NCBI RefSeq assembly: GCF_003062295.1
Contig: NZ_PYCN01000002.1
Coordinates: 372,001 to 436,000, forward strand
DNA from: Bradyrhizobium algeriense
GTDB taxonomy: Bacteria; Pseudomonadota; Alphaproteobacteria; Rhizobiales; Xanthobacteraceae
Direction of reading: 5' to 3'
Length of the DNA: 64,000 nucleotides
The first letter of the stretch is position 1, and each line of letters begins with the position of its first letter. Below the pieces are notes generated by a model that saw nothing but the letters and a program-made list of their open reading frames with translations, made no database searches and had not been told where the DNA came from. The position numbers and the translations under genes are program-made. Of this stretch, positions 50,693 through 58,935 are shown in pieces.

Positions 50693-51955
50693 TCAGCGCA
50701 GGAGCTGGAGAACGCTCTGGTTCGACTGGTTGGCGAGCGCGAGCGCGGAGACCGCGATCGACTGGCGGGTCGACAGCGCCTGGCTGTTGGCCGCTTCCTC
50801 GTTGGAATCGGCCAGGGTCAGGTTGGACGACCCGGTCTGCAGCACGTTGATCAGGTTCTTCGAGAAGTCCTGACGGATCTGCACGATCGAGAGGTTGGCA
50901 CCGAAGGCCGAGGCCTGCGAGCGCAGCGTGGTGCTGGCGGTGTTGAGCGCCGTCAGAACAGAGTTGGTCGCGGCGTTATCGATGAAATCGGTGCCGTTGG
51001 TGAGCGACTTCAGTCCGAGACCGTTGGGATTGAAGGTCACGCCTGCGATCGTCGAGGTCGACTTGCCGGTTTCGTTGAACACCAGCTTCAGCGTGTCGCC
51101 GTTGAGCAGGTTGACGCCGTTGAAGGACGCGTCCTGCGCAGTGGTGGTGATCTGCTGGATGATCTGGTTGTACTGGGCAACGAGACTGGAGCGGGCGGTC
51201 TGCGACACCGAGTCGGCGATGGGGCTGCCAACGAGAGTGCCAGTGGTCGCCTGACCAACCGCAACAGAGATTTCGAGCGTACCGGCCGCAATCGATGCCG
51301 GTGCCGTGGGGGTCGCGGTTTGGGTGATCTTCTGGCTCGCTCCGTCGTTGGTCGACGTGAACGTGATCTCATGGGTCGCGGTGATCGAAGCCGTCACATT
51401 GGCGCCAGCCGCCGACAAAGCCTGGTTGAGGTCATCCAGCGATTTGACCGTCGCCGTCTTGGCGGTGGAATTGTAGGCGACAGCCGTGGCACCGACGGTG
51501 ATCGTCGCGGCGACACCCGATTTTGTCGCGAACGTGAAGACCGCACCACCGAGCGTGCCGGCGTTGATGTCCGCGGCTGTGGTTGTGCCCGCGCCGGCAC
51601 CCGCGCCGACGAAAGCCGCGCTGGCCTTGGTGCTGTAGCCCGTGGTGGTCTGCAGCGCCTGGTTGGCGATCGACTTTGCGGTATCGACCAGCTTTGACAG
51701 CGAGGTGATGCCGGTGTTGGCGGCCTGCAGCACCTGCACGCCGTTGCCGATGCTATCGAGCAGGTTGCCGATGTCGCTGGCGCGGGCGTCGAGGCCGGAG
51801 GCGGTGAAGAAGTTGGTCGGGTTGTCGAGCGCGCTGTTGACCTTCTTGCCGGTGGCGAGGCGGGTCTGCGTGGTCGAGAGCAGGTTCGCGGTGTCCTGCA
51901 GCGAGAGCAGGTTCTGGCGAACCGACGACGAGAGCGTGATGTTGGAGAGAGACAT
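50693..51955 (-). CDS. fliC: Flagellin 3
   Basis: 420 residues from the ATG at 51955, a recent duplicate of flagellin 2 including its first 60 or so upstream bases and its terminator. The coding sequence is intact, with conserved D0/D1 ends. The upstream region matches that of flagellin 2, but the -24 element reads TAGCAC instead of TGGCAC and the TTAACCAT half-site reads TTACCCAT. It may thus be poorly expressed. A 0.7-kb tandem repeat lies just upstream. Confidence 0.96.
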   Translation of the reverse strand: MSLSNITLSSSVRQNLLSLQDTANLLSTTQTRLATGKKVNSALDNPTNFFTASGLDARASDIGNLLDSIGNGVQVLQAANTGITSLSKLVDTAKSIANQALQTTTGYSTKASAAFVGAGAGAGTTTAADINAGTLGGAVFTFATKSGVAATITVGATAVAYNSTAKTATVKSLDDLNQALSAAGANVTASITATHEITFTSTNDGASQKITQTATPTAPASIAAGTLEISVAVGQATTGTLVGSPIADSVSQTARSSLVAQYNQIIQQITTTAQDASFNGVNLLNGDTLKLVFNETGKSTSTIAGVTFNPNGLGLKSLTNGTDFIDNAATNSVLTALNTASTTLRSQASAFGANLSIVQIRQDFSKNLINVLQTGSSNLTLADSNEEAANSQALSTRQSIAVSALALANQSNQSVLQLLR

Positions 51956-52055
51956 GAACACAACCTTTCTGGTGTACGCAACAGTCCGGCCTTCTTGGCC
52001 GAACCCGGGGGTCACCCTAGAAAGCAAATGATCAACGAGAAATAAATTGGGACCG

Positions 52056-52070
52056 GCAGAAACGGTGCTA
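52056..52070 (-). promoter_or_regulatory. Decayed sigma-54 promoter of flagellin 3
   Basis: TAGCACCGTTTCTGC on the minus strand aligns with the flagellin 2 promoter. The invariant GG of the -24 element is AG here, and the -12 element CTGC is kept. Confidence 0.5.
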
Positions 52071-52180
52071 CCGCGCCGGTCTCAAAATCATGGGTAAAAA
52101 AGGCTGAAGATGGTGGGAGAGATCAAATCGACTTGGCGGGCGAGCTGCCGGCCAGGTATTAAGCGAACGTGAATCCTGCC

Positions 52181-52875
52181 CGTCGTTCCTGCGAACGCAG
52201 GAACCCATACGCCGCAGCCATCGTCGTCGGAAAAGACAAGTCAACGACCAGCGCGCAAAACAATTGCTGCCGGTGGCTATGGGTCCCTCCGTTCGCAGGG
52301 ACGACGCTGAGAGTTTGCTGGATTGCCGGTCACCGCCCGGTGATGACGGGCGAACGCTCTTTCACCGTCGTTCCTGCGAACGCAGGATCCCATACGCCGC
52401 AGCCATCGTCGTCGGAAAAGACAAGTTGACGACCAGCGCGCAAAACAATTGCTGCCGGTGGCTATGGGTCCCTGCGTTCGCAGGGACGACGCTGAGAGTT
52501 TGCTGGATTGCCGGTCACCGCCCGGTGATGACGGGCGAGCGGTCTCTCACCCGTCGTTCCTGCGAACGCAGGAACCCATACGCCGCAGCCATCATTGTCG
52601 GAAAAGACAAGTTAATGACCAGCGCGCAAAACAATTGCTGCCGGTGGCTATGGGTCCCTGCGTTCGCAGGGACGACGCTGAGAGTTTGCTGGATTGCCGG
52701 TCACCGCCCGGTGATGACGGGCGAGCGGTCTCTCACCCGTCGTTCCTGCGAACGCAGGAACCCATACGCCGCAGCCATCATTGTCGGAAAAGACAAGTTA
52801 ATGACCAGCGCGCAAAACAATTGCTGCCGGTGGCTATGGGTCCCTGCGTTCGCAGGGACGACGCTGAGAGTTTGT
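52181..52875. repeat. Tandem array of about 3.7 units of 185-186 bp
   Basis: Units start CGTCGTTCCTGCGAACGCAG at 52181, 52366, 52552 and 52738; the last is partial. Each unit holds inverted ends (CGTCGTTCCTGCGAACGCAG and, reversed, CCCTGCGTTCGCAGGGACGACG-type) about 130 bases apart around a conserved centre with CAAAACAATTGCTGCC. The inner element looks like a MITE-type intergenic repeat that was amplified together with about 55 bases of flank. Units 3 and 4 are nearly identical. Open frames across it have a 62-codon period and no ribosome-binding site, so they are not genes. Confidence 0.9.
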
Positions 52876-52900
52876 ACGAATTTAAACCGCGCAGCGCGCC

Positions 52901-54388
52901 CTAGATGTATTTCAGCAGCGTGGTCTGATACAGCATCGCCGTCGTCTGGTACGACGCGTTGAGGCTGTTCTGCACGGCGAGGAGTTTCGCCGTGACCTCC
53001 GCGTCGGTAACGCCTTCGATCGATTGCAGCATGGTCTCCGCGGTGTTCCTGGTCTGGGTCTGGCGATCGCCTGCCGACTTCATCGCCGCCTGCGCGCCGG
53101 CGAAATCCGCCGCGATATCCTGCACGCTCTGCTGGCCGGTCTGCGTCAGAAGTTTTGTCGCCACCCGCTGGTAGAGCGCGCCGATCTGTGCGCTGGCGTT
53201 CGGGTCGCCGGTCGTGGTGGTCATGGCGGCCATGGCGGCAATGGTCTGCAATTGCGCCGTCAGCGCCTGCTCGTTGGCGCGGGCGCCATATTGCACGGTG
53301 ATGCCGCCGTCGACGCGTGCCACCGCGGTGCCGCGCGCGGGGTCGGTGCCGGTTTCACCAGTATACCAGGAGAGCGTATTCGCAGCCGTGCCGGGCACCT
53401 GCGTCGTCGCGGTGGCGAACGGCGGACCGCCGACGCGCGGCACCGGGCTGCCGCTGAAGAATTCGCTGGACGCCTTCAGCGCGGACGCTGCGACCAGGGC
53501 GCCGTTGGCGAGGCTGCCGACGGCGGTGGTCAACGCGGCGTTGATGTTGGCGGCGGTCGCGGTCGAGTTGGCGCCGATCAGGAACTGCCCGGCCTGCGGC
53601 GGCGTCGTGGTGGTCGCGGTCAACTGCACGTTTTCCGAGGTGCCGTCCGGTAGATTGAACGCCAGCGTGATGGTGTCGCCGGTGTTCAGGTTGGTCGCGC
53701 CGACATCGAACGACCCGGTGGCCGGCGAGCCGGTCGGCCCGGTGATCGCGACGCTTGCGGCCGACGAGGTGATCGAGGCGAGCTTCAGGCCAAACGGACC
53801 TGTATCCTCGGTCAATGAAATCGACGTCGCCGTCGGCGTTGCCTGTGTCAGCCGGCCGGTGCCGGAGCCGACATCGGCCTGCTTGCGTTCCGCGATCAGC
53901 TGCTTCAGCCCCGCCTGCGCGCCGACGCCGTTGAGAACGTCGTCGGTCGCCGCCGTCGCCGGCGTGTCGGTGGCGCGTCCGGAAAACAGATAGCGATCGC
54001 CCGACTGGCTGTTCAGCAGGCTCAGCATCTCGTCGAGCGAACTGCGCGCCGTGCCCTGGGCAATGGTCTGGCCGTTGCTGGTGATCTGCGTCGAGGACGT
54101 CACCGCCGCGCCCTGCACCGTGGTTCCGATCGCGATAATCCGCGTCAGTGCCGCGTTGGCGACGTTGATGCGCGTGGTGACGTTGGTCATCGTATCTGCG
54201 AACGCGTCGATGCTGCTGATCTGCGCGCGCAGCGCGACGGCAAAGCCGCGGTTGACGCCCATGCCGGCATAGGTGTTCGATTTCTTGCCGGTGGCAAGCT
54301 GGGTCTGCAGACTGTCGAACTGGCTTTGCAAGTCCAGGATTCGCGATGCCAGAATCGATGTCTTGGTGCCTACACCGCTAACCGTCAT
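52901..54388 (-). CDS. flgL: Hook-filament junction protein FlgL
   Basis: 495 residues. The flagellin-like N-terminus (LDLQSQFDSLQTQLATGKKSNTYAGMG) and C-terminus (GVTDAEVTAKLLAVQNSLNASYQT) flank a long variable centre, giving a protein longer than enterobacterial FlgL (about 317). It joins the hook to the filament with FlgK. It is the last gene of the flgE-flgK-flgL operon, 39 bases after flgK, with a TTGGAG ribosome-binding site. Confidence 0.93.
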   Translation of the reverse strand: MTVSGVGTKTSILASRILDLQSQFDSLQTQLATGKKSNTYAGMGVNRGFAVALRAQISSIDAFADTMTNVTTRINVANAALTRIIAIGTTVQGAAVTSSTQITSNGQTIAQGTARSSLDEMLSLLNSQSGDRYLFSGRATDTPATAATDDVLNGVGAQAGLKQLIAERKQADVGSGTGRLTQATPTATSISLTEDTGPFGLKLASITSSAASVAITGPTGSPATGSFDVGATNLNTGDTITLAFNLPDGTSENVQLTATTTTPPQAGQFLIGANSTATAANINAALTTAVGSLANGALVAASALKASSEFFSGSPVPRVGGPPFATATTQVPGTAANTLSWYTGETGTDPARGTAVARVDGGITVQYGARANEQALTAQLQTIAAMAAMTTTTGDPNASAQIGALYQRVATKLLTQTGQQSVQDIAADFAGAQAAMKSAGDRQTQTRNTAETMLQSIEGVTDAEVTAKLLAVQNSLNASYQTTAMLYQTTLLKYI

Positions 54389-54427
54389 GATGACCTACTC
54401 CAAAACCGTCGCGCCAAACGCATAACG

Positions 54428-56284
54428 CTAGACCTGCATCAACGCGTCGAACATCTGCTTGACGGTCGACATCACCCGCGCGTTCGCCGCATATGCATTC
54501 TGCAGCGACAGCAAATGCGCCATCTCTTCGTCGATGTTGACGCCGGACTCGCTGTTGAACTTCTCCTGCAGCGTGCTCAGCACCACGTCCTGACCGTCAG
54601 CGATCTGCTTGGCGGTGTCCGCCGCCTGGCCCTGGGCGCTGGCGATCTGCTGCGAAAAATTCGACAGCGTCGCCTGGAACGGTAACGTCGAAGTACCGAA
54701 GCCGGTCGACGGCGAATACAGCGACTTGCCGGCGGTGAGCTGCTGGTAAAGGAAATCCGGTCGCGTGGTGTCGCCGGACGGCGTCGTCGCGTTGTACTGC
54801 ACCAGCTTCGCCGGATCACCGACGATCTGGCTGTTCACCCGGATGCGCGCCGCGAGCCCCACCGACTGCTGGCCTGCCGCGGTGATCGCGCCGGTATAAA
54901 GGCTGTTGCCGTCGGTAAACAACGGCACCTCGCCGCTGCCGCCCAGCAGCGACGATGTGGTCGACGTCACGGAGGCGGCATTCACGGTCGCGGTTCCGAA
55001 GCCGTTGTCGAGCACCCGCAGCGTCGAGCCGGTGTTGGAGAACTGCAGGCCGGCTGAGCCGAGCGCCGCGTTGAGCTGGCTTGTCACCGAAGCCATGCCG
55101 GCGGAGAAATCGATACCGATCACCTGATCGTTGGGATCGGTGGTGGCGTTGTTGGACAAGGGCAGCACCGACGGATCGTTGACCCGCACCAGCGACAGCT
55201 GATGCTGGACGTTGCTGGTATCCGTATAGGTGAGATGGATTACATTGCCGTTCTGCAGGCCGGACAGATCGAGATCGAAGCCGTTCAACGCCCCCGAACT
55301 CACCGCAGTTCCCGCCGTGGTCTTGTCGGACAGCAGGCTCGACATGTTGGCGGCAAACTGGTCAAGCTGGGTTTGCGCCTGCACCAGCGTTTTGTCGCGC
55401 AGCTCGAGATAGCCGGCGATGGTGCCGGAGCGGATCGAATTGGTCTGAATCAGGTTGAGCGAACCACCGTTCGGGAAGTGGAGCGTGAGGGTGCCGAGGT
55501 TGCTCTTGGTCGGATCGGCGTCCCACTGGGTGTTCGGTGTCACCGTGCCTTGCGGATTGAACGACAGCGTCGAGGCCTCGGCACCGACCAGTTGCACGCC
55601 GGAATTGGTAAAGACCTGGATCTGATTGTTGCCGTTGTCGATGACGCGAATGTCCATCAGTTGCGACAACTGATCGACATACTGGTCGCGCTGGTCCCTC
55701 AGGGCTGCGGCCGCAGCATCGGTGGTGTCGCCGCTGGCAAGCTGGGCGTTGAGATTGACGATCTGCTGCATCGCCGTATTGGCGGTGTTGACCGCCGAAT
55801 TGAGCCCGGATTCCGCCTGGCTGCGCAGCGACTGGATGCCGCCCGACATGCTGTTGAGCTGCTGCGACAGCGACTGCGCGGCATTGAGCACGCCGATCCG
55901 TGCCGACTGGCTGTCCGAGCTGGTCGATAGCCCCTGCACCGCGGTGACCAGTTTGTTGAACGCGGTTTCCAGCGTTCCGGTGCCGCCGGGAGTGCCATAG
56001 ATCGACTGCAGGCTACTCAGAATCGAGGAGCGCAGGTCGGCGTACGACGCGCCGGACTGCTCGGTGCGGATCTGCTGCTGCAGATACAGGTCGAGTTCGC
56101 GATTGACGCCGGTGACGCTGACGCCGGCGCCGATCGAACCGGAGGACGTCTGGATCTGGTTGACGGTCTTGCGGATGTAGCCCGGCGTGTCGGAATTGGC
56201 GACGTTCGACGACGTCAGCGACAGTGCGAGCTGGTTGGCGCGCAATCCCGACATGGCAATTGAGAGGGCTTGACTGAGACTCAT
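54428..56284 (-). CDS. flgK: Hook-associated protein FlgK
   Basis: 618 residues starting MSLSQALSIAMSGLRANQLAL, with SSNVANSDTPGY near residue 25 as in rod/hook proteins, and a C-terminus VNIDEEMAHLLSLQNAYAANARVMSTVKQMFDALM typical of FlgK. It forms the first hook-filament junction layer. It starts 53 bases after flgE in the same operon. It has no cysteine in the parts read. Confidence 0.96.
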   Translation of the reverse strand: MSLSQALSIAMSGLRANQLALSLTSSNVANSDTPGYIRKTVNQIQTSSGSIGAGVSVTGVNRELDLYLQQQIRTEQSGASYADLRSSILSSLQSIYGTPGGTGTLETAFNKLVTAVQGLSTSSDSQSARIGVLNAAQSLSQQLNSMSGGIQSLRSQAESGLNSAVNTANTAMQQIVNLNAQLASGDTTDAAAAALRDQRDQYVDQLSQLMDIRVIDNGNNQIQVFTNSGVQLVGAEASTLSFNPQGTVTPNTQWDADPTKSNLGTLTLHFPNGGSLNLIQTNSIRSGTIAGYLELRDKTLVQAQTQLDQFAANMSSLLSDKTTAGTAVSSGALNGFDLDLSGLQNGNVIHLTYTDTSNVQHQLSLVRVNDPSVLPLSNNATTDPNDQVIGIDFSAGMASVTSQLNAALGSAGLQFSNTGSTLRVLDNGFGTATVNAASVTSTTSSLLGGSGEVPLFTDGNSLYTGAITAAGQQSVGLAARIRVNSQIVGDPAKLVQYNATTPSGDTTRPDFLYQQLTAGKSLYSPSTGFGTSTLPFQATLSNFSQQIASAQGQAADTAKQIADGQDVVLSTLQEKFNSESGVNIDEEMAHLLSLQNAYAANARVMSTVKQMFDALMQV

Positions 56285-56337
56285 GACAAACTGCTCGTTT
56301 CAATTCCCTGCCGGATCATACCGTCCATGTGCGCGAC

Positions 56338-58182
56338 CTATCGCAGCACGTTCAGCAGATCCTGAACCATCGAGTTGGATGTGGTGATCACCTTCGTGTT
56401 GGCCGAATAGGCCTGCTGGGTGACGATCAGCTTGGTGAACTCGTCGGCGATGTCGGTGTTGGAGTTTTCCAGCGACGAGCCGACGATCGTCCCGCCGCTG
56501 CCGTACAGCGCCTGGCCGGACTGGTCCGTCGCCTCGAACGCGCCGCCGTCGATGCGTTTGAGGAAATTGGTGCCGTTGAAGGTTGCGACCGAGATCTGCG
56601 CAAGGTCGATGTTGCGGCCGTTGGAATAGTTGCCGACCACCCGGCCGTTCTGGCCGATCGACACGGTCTGCAGCGATCCGGCCGGAAAGCCGTCCTGCTG
56701 GATCTGGTTGACCTTCACGTTGCCGTTGGCATCGGCGAACTGGGTCACGCCGCCGGCGCCGAAGTTGATCGAGATATTGCCGAGCGGCACGCCGCCGATG
56801 GTCGGCGCCGTCAGGGTGATGCCGGCGATCGCCGGCGTCATCTGGCCGTTCGGCGAGAAGGTGAAGTCGGTATTGACGTTCTGCCAGGCGAGGTCGGTGC
56901 CGGTGGCGCTGGAGTTGACCTGGTAGAACATGTTCCAGGTATCGGTGTGGCCGGCGCCGAGCGACGAACTGTCGACCTTGGCCCAGCGCAGTTGCAGGCT
57001 GACCGGCGAGCCGGAGATGTCGTAGGCCGTCACCGCTCCGCCGCTGACGGATTCGTTGATGAAGGCCTGGAGATCGCTGCCGAGCACCCGTCCGGTGCCG
57101 GCAGTGCCGCCGCCGGTGCGCGGCACGTTCACGGGCGCGGTCAGGCCGAGGGCCCCAAATGCCGTGTTATTGGTGGTAGTGATCGCGAGGTTGGCGGCAA
57201 TGCCGCTATGCAGCGTGATCGCACCGCTGCCGTTGATCGTGGACGGCGTTGGCGGAACCGTCGATGACGCACCGGTGATGCCGTCGATGGTCGAGAGCAG
57301 GTTGCCGACGGTGGCTGTCGCGAGATCGAGATAAAGATTCGGCGGCGCGCCTGCGCTGCCGCCGGCAGCCGAGTCGTAGAACTGGATGGTTGTTCCGTTC
57401 ACGGTGATGGTATTGCCGGCGGCGAAGTTCGTGGTGAGCGAATTCGTATTGGTGCCTCCGGCCAACAGCGTTGATGTCGTGATGGGTGTCGGCGTCGTCA
57501 GCTTGTTGTTCCTGGCGGCGCCCGCGATCGTTGCGTCGCCATAAGGCGTGGCAGGCGTGCCGAGCGTGCGCGGATTGCCGGACGCGAAATCCGCCGGCTG
57601 CAGCAGTTCCGACCCCGGAATCGAATTGTCGTGCCTGGTGGTCAGCGGATAGCTCGCCAGGTTGGCGCGATAGCTCACCACCGATGTCGGCACCGCCGGC
57701 AGGAAGTCGTTGGCGAATTTCAGCACCTGCGGCACGCTGCCGGTCATGTTGCCGGTCGCCGGATCGATCGGAACGCCTTCGACATAATAGCCCGCGCCGT
57801 TGACCAGGTAGCCGTTCTTGTCGAGCGCAAAGTCGCCGCGGCGGGTGTAATTGTCGACGCCCGAAAATATCGGCTGGTTGTCGCTGAAGCTGCCGGGCTT
57901 CTGCACCACGAAGAAGCCGTTGCCGTTGATCGCCATGTAGGTGGAGACCGACGCGGCCTGCACGTCGCCCTGCACGGTGTTGGTCTCACGCGATGCGGTG
58001 GTGACGCTGCCGGCGAGCTGATTGTTGACGCCGGTGTCCGGGATCAGATCGAGGAAGCTGGTGTCGATCCGCTTGAAGGCGGTGGTCTGCGAGTTGGCGA
58101 TGTTGCCGGAGATGTTTTCCAGCGCATAGGACTGCGCGCGCAGGCCCGCAACCGAGGTCGTAAGAGCGCCGAAGATACCCAT
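56338..58182 (-). CDS. flgE: Flagellar hook protein FlgE
   Basis: 614 residues: N-terminal MGIFGALTTSVAGLRAQSYA with ENISGNIANSQTTAFKR, a central region with YYVEGVPIDPATGNM and ALYGSGGTIVG, and the C-terminal SNTDIADEFTKLIVTQQAYSANTKVI hook motif. It polymerises into the hook. It is the first gene of flgE-flgK-flgL, behind an exact sigma-54 promoter, with a strong AGGAGAAAA ribosome-binding site. It is longer than enterobacterial FlgE (about 400) because of an enlarged Thr/Gly-rich middle domain. Confidence 0.95.
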   Translation of the reverse strand: MGIFGALTTSVAGLRAQSYALENISGNIANSQTTAFKRIDTSFLDLIPDTGVNNQLAGSVTTASRETNTVQGDVQAASVSTYMAINGNGFFVVQKPGSFSDNQPIFSGVDNYTRRGDFALDKNGYLVNGAGYYVEGVPIDPATGNMTGSVPQVLKFANDFLPAVPTSVVSYRANLASYPLTTRHDNSIPGSELLQPADFASGNPRTLGTPATPYGDATIAGAARNNKLTTPTPITTSTLLAGGTNTNSLTTNFAAGNTITVNGTTIQFYDSAAGGSAGAPPNLYLDLATATVGNLLSTIDGITGASSTVPPTPSTINGSGAITLHSGIAANLAITTTNNTAFGALGLTAPVNVPRTGGGTAGTGRVLGSDLQAFINESVSGGAVTAYDISGSPVSLQLRWAKVDSSSLGAGHTDTWNMFYQVNSSATGTDLAWQNVNTDFTFSPNGQMTPAIAGITLTAPTIGGVPLGNISINFGAGGVTQFADANGNVKVNQIQQDGFPAGSLQTVSIGQNGRVVGNYSNGRNIDLAQISVATFNGTNFLKRIDGGAFEATDQSGQALYGSGGTIVGSSLENSNTDIADEFTKLIVTQQAYSANTKVITTSNSMVQDLLNVLR

Positions 58183-58256
58183 GACATTTTCTCCTAATTC
58201 GATCCGGGCGGCTCGCCGGTGTCAAAAGAACCCAGGCCGCGTCGGGAGAAGATGTC

Positions 58257-58271
58257 GCAAGCGTTGTGCCA
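58257..58271 (-). promoter_or_regulatory. Sigma-54 promoter of flgE
   Basis: TGGCACAACGCTTGC on the minus strand: exact match to TGGCAC-N5-TTGC. It lies 75 bases upstream of flgE. Confidence 0.82.
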
Positions 58272-58304
58272 AACTACAAAATCATTACAAACCAATGCCT
58301 TAAC

Positions 58305-58332
58305 AAAAAAGCCCCGGTCCAAAGACCGGGGC
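58305..58332 (-). terminator. Terminator after msrB
   Basis: A 9-bp GCCCCGGTC/GACCGGGGC stem with a 4-base loop, followed by TTTTTT on the minus strand, 40 bases past the msrB stop. It insulates the flgE promoter. Confidence 0.88.
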
Positions 58333-58336
58333 ACAT

Positions 58337-58362
58337 TTGCCGGGCGGGCAACAATTGCCGGG
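58337..58362 (-). promoter_or_regulatory. FlbD-like (ftr) enhancer of flgE
   Basis: Two copies of TTGCCGGG (58337 and 58355), the first inside the inverted repeat TTGCC-GGGCG-GGCAA. On the minus strand these read CCCGGCAA, the block also found upstream of flgI. They are about 70-90 bases upstream of the flgE -24 element, beyond the msrB terminator. Confidence 0.5.
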
Positions 58363-58371
58363 CAGCGCTCG

Positions 58372-58872
58372 TTACGAAGCCGAAGGGCCGGCCGGGTGAA
58401 ACACCAGCCCAAACCCGTCGATGCAATAGCGCAAACCGGTCGGTTTCGGTCCGTCGTCGAAGACGTGACCCATGTGTCCGCCGCAGCGGCGGCAGTGGAC
58501 TTCCGTGCGCGTCATCCCGAACGTCGTGTCCTTGGTTTCGCCAAGGGCATTGTCGAGCGGCTTCCAGAAGCTTGGCCAGCCGGTGCCGCTATCGTATTTG
58601 GTGTCCGAGGAGAACAGCGGCAGATCACAACCGGCGCAGGCAAAGATGCCCTTGCGTTTTTCCTTCAGGAGCGGGCTCGAACCCGGCCGCTCGGTGCCGT
58701 GCTTGCGCAGGATTTCATACTGCTGCGGCGTGAGCTGTGCGCGCCATTCGGCGTCGGTCTTTTCCACCTCGAATTTCTCGGCGGCTTGCGCCGGCGTGGT
58801 GCGCAGCCAGCGGAAAGCGGCGAAGCCAAACAGGCCGGCCAGGGATGCGAGCAGGATACGGCGTTCGATCAT
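58372..58872 (-). CDS. msrB: Membrane-anchored or exported methionine sulfoxide reductase MsrB
   Basis: 166 residues. Residues 1-30 form a hydrophobic signal or anchor ([20 protein letters not shown], then AQA), so the enzyme acts outside the cytoplasm. The MsrB core follows: zinc pairs CAGC and [24 protein letters not shown] and the catalytic Cys in [11 protein letters not shown]. It repairs methionine-R-sulfoxide. It is transcribed toward the flgE promoter and closed by a terminator. The second resolving Cys is not obvious, as in many one-Cys MsrBs. Confidence 0.94.
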   Translation of the reverse strand: MIERRILLASLAGLFGFAAFRWLRTTPAQAAEKFEVEKTDAEWRAQLTPQQYEILRKHGTERPGSSPLLKEKRKGIFACAGCDLPLFSSDTKYDSGTGWPSFWKPLDNALGETKDTTFGMTRTEVHCRRCGGHMGHVFDDGPKPTGLRYCIDGFGLVFHPAGPSAS

Positions 58873-58935
58873 GGAAATCTCCGTGCGAGGCGGGCGTAAC
58901 GGTTCGCCATCAAGTACGGCGCACAGGCGCCGACG

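Noticed and set aside
52181..52875. CRISPR array
   Set aside because: Units are contiguous 185-186 bp copies without short repeats and unique spacers, and no cas gene is near.
52264..52962. Open frame of 232 codons with a 62-residue internal repeat
   Set aside because: It exists only because the repeat unit is 186 bases, a multiple of three. It has no ribosome-binding site and overlaps flgL on the other strand.
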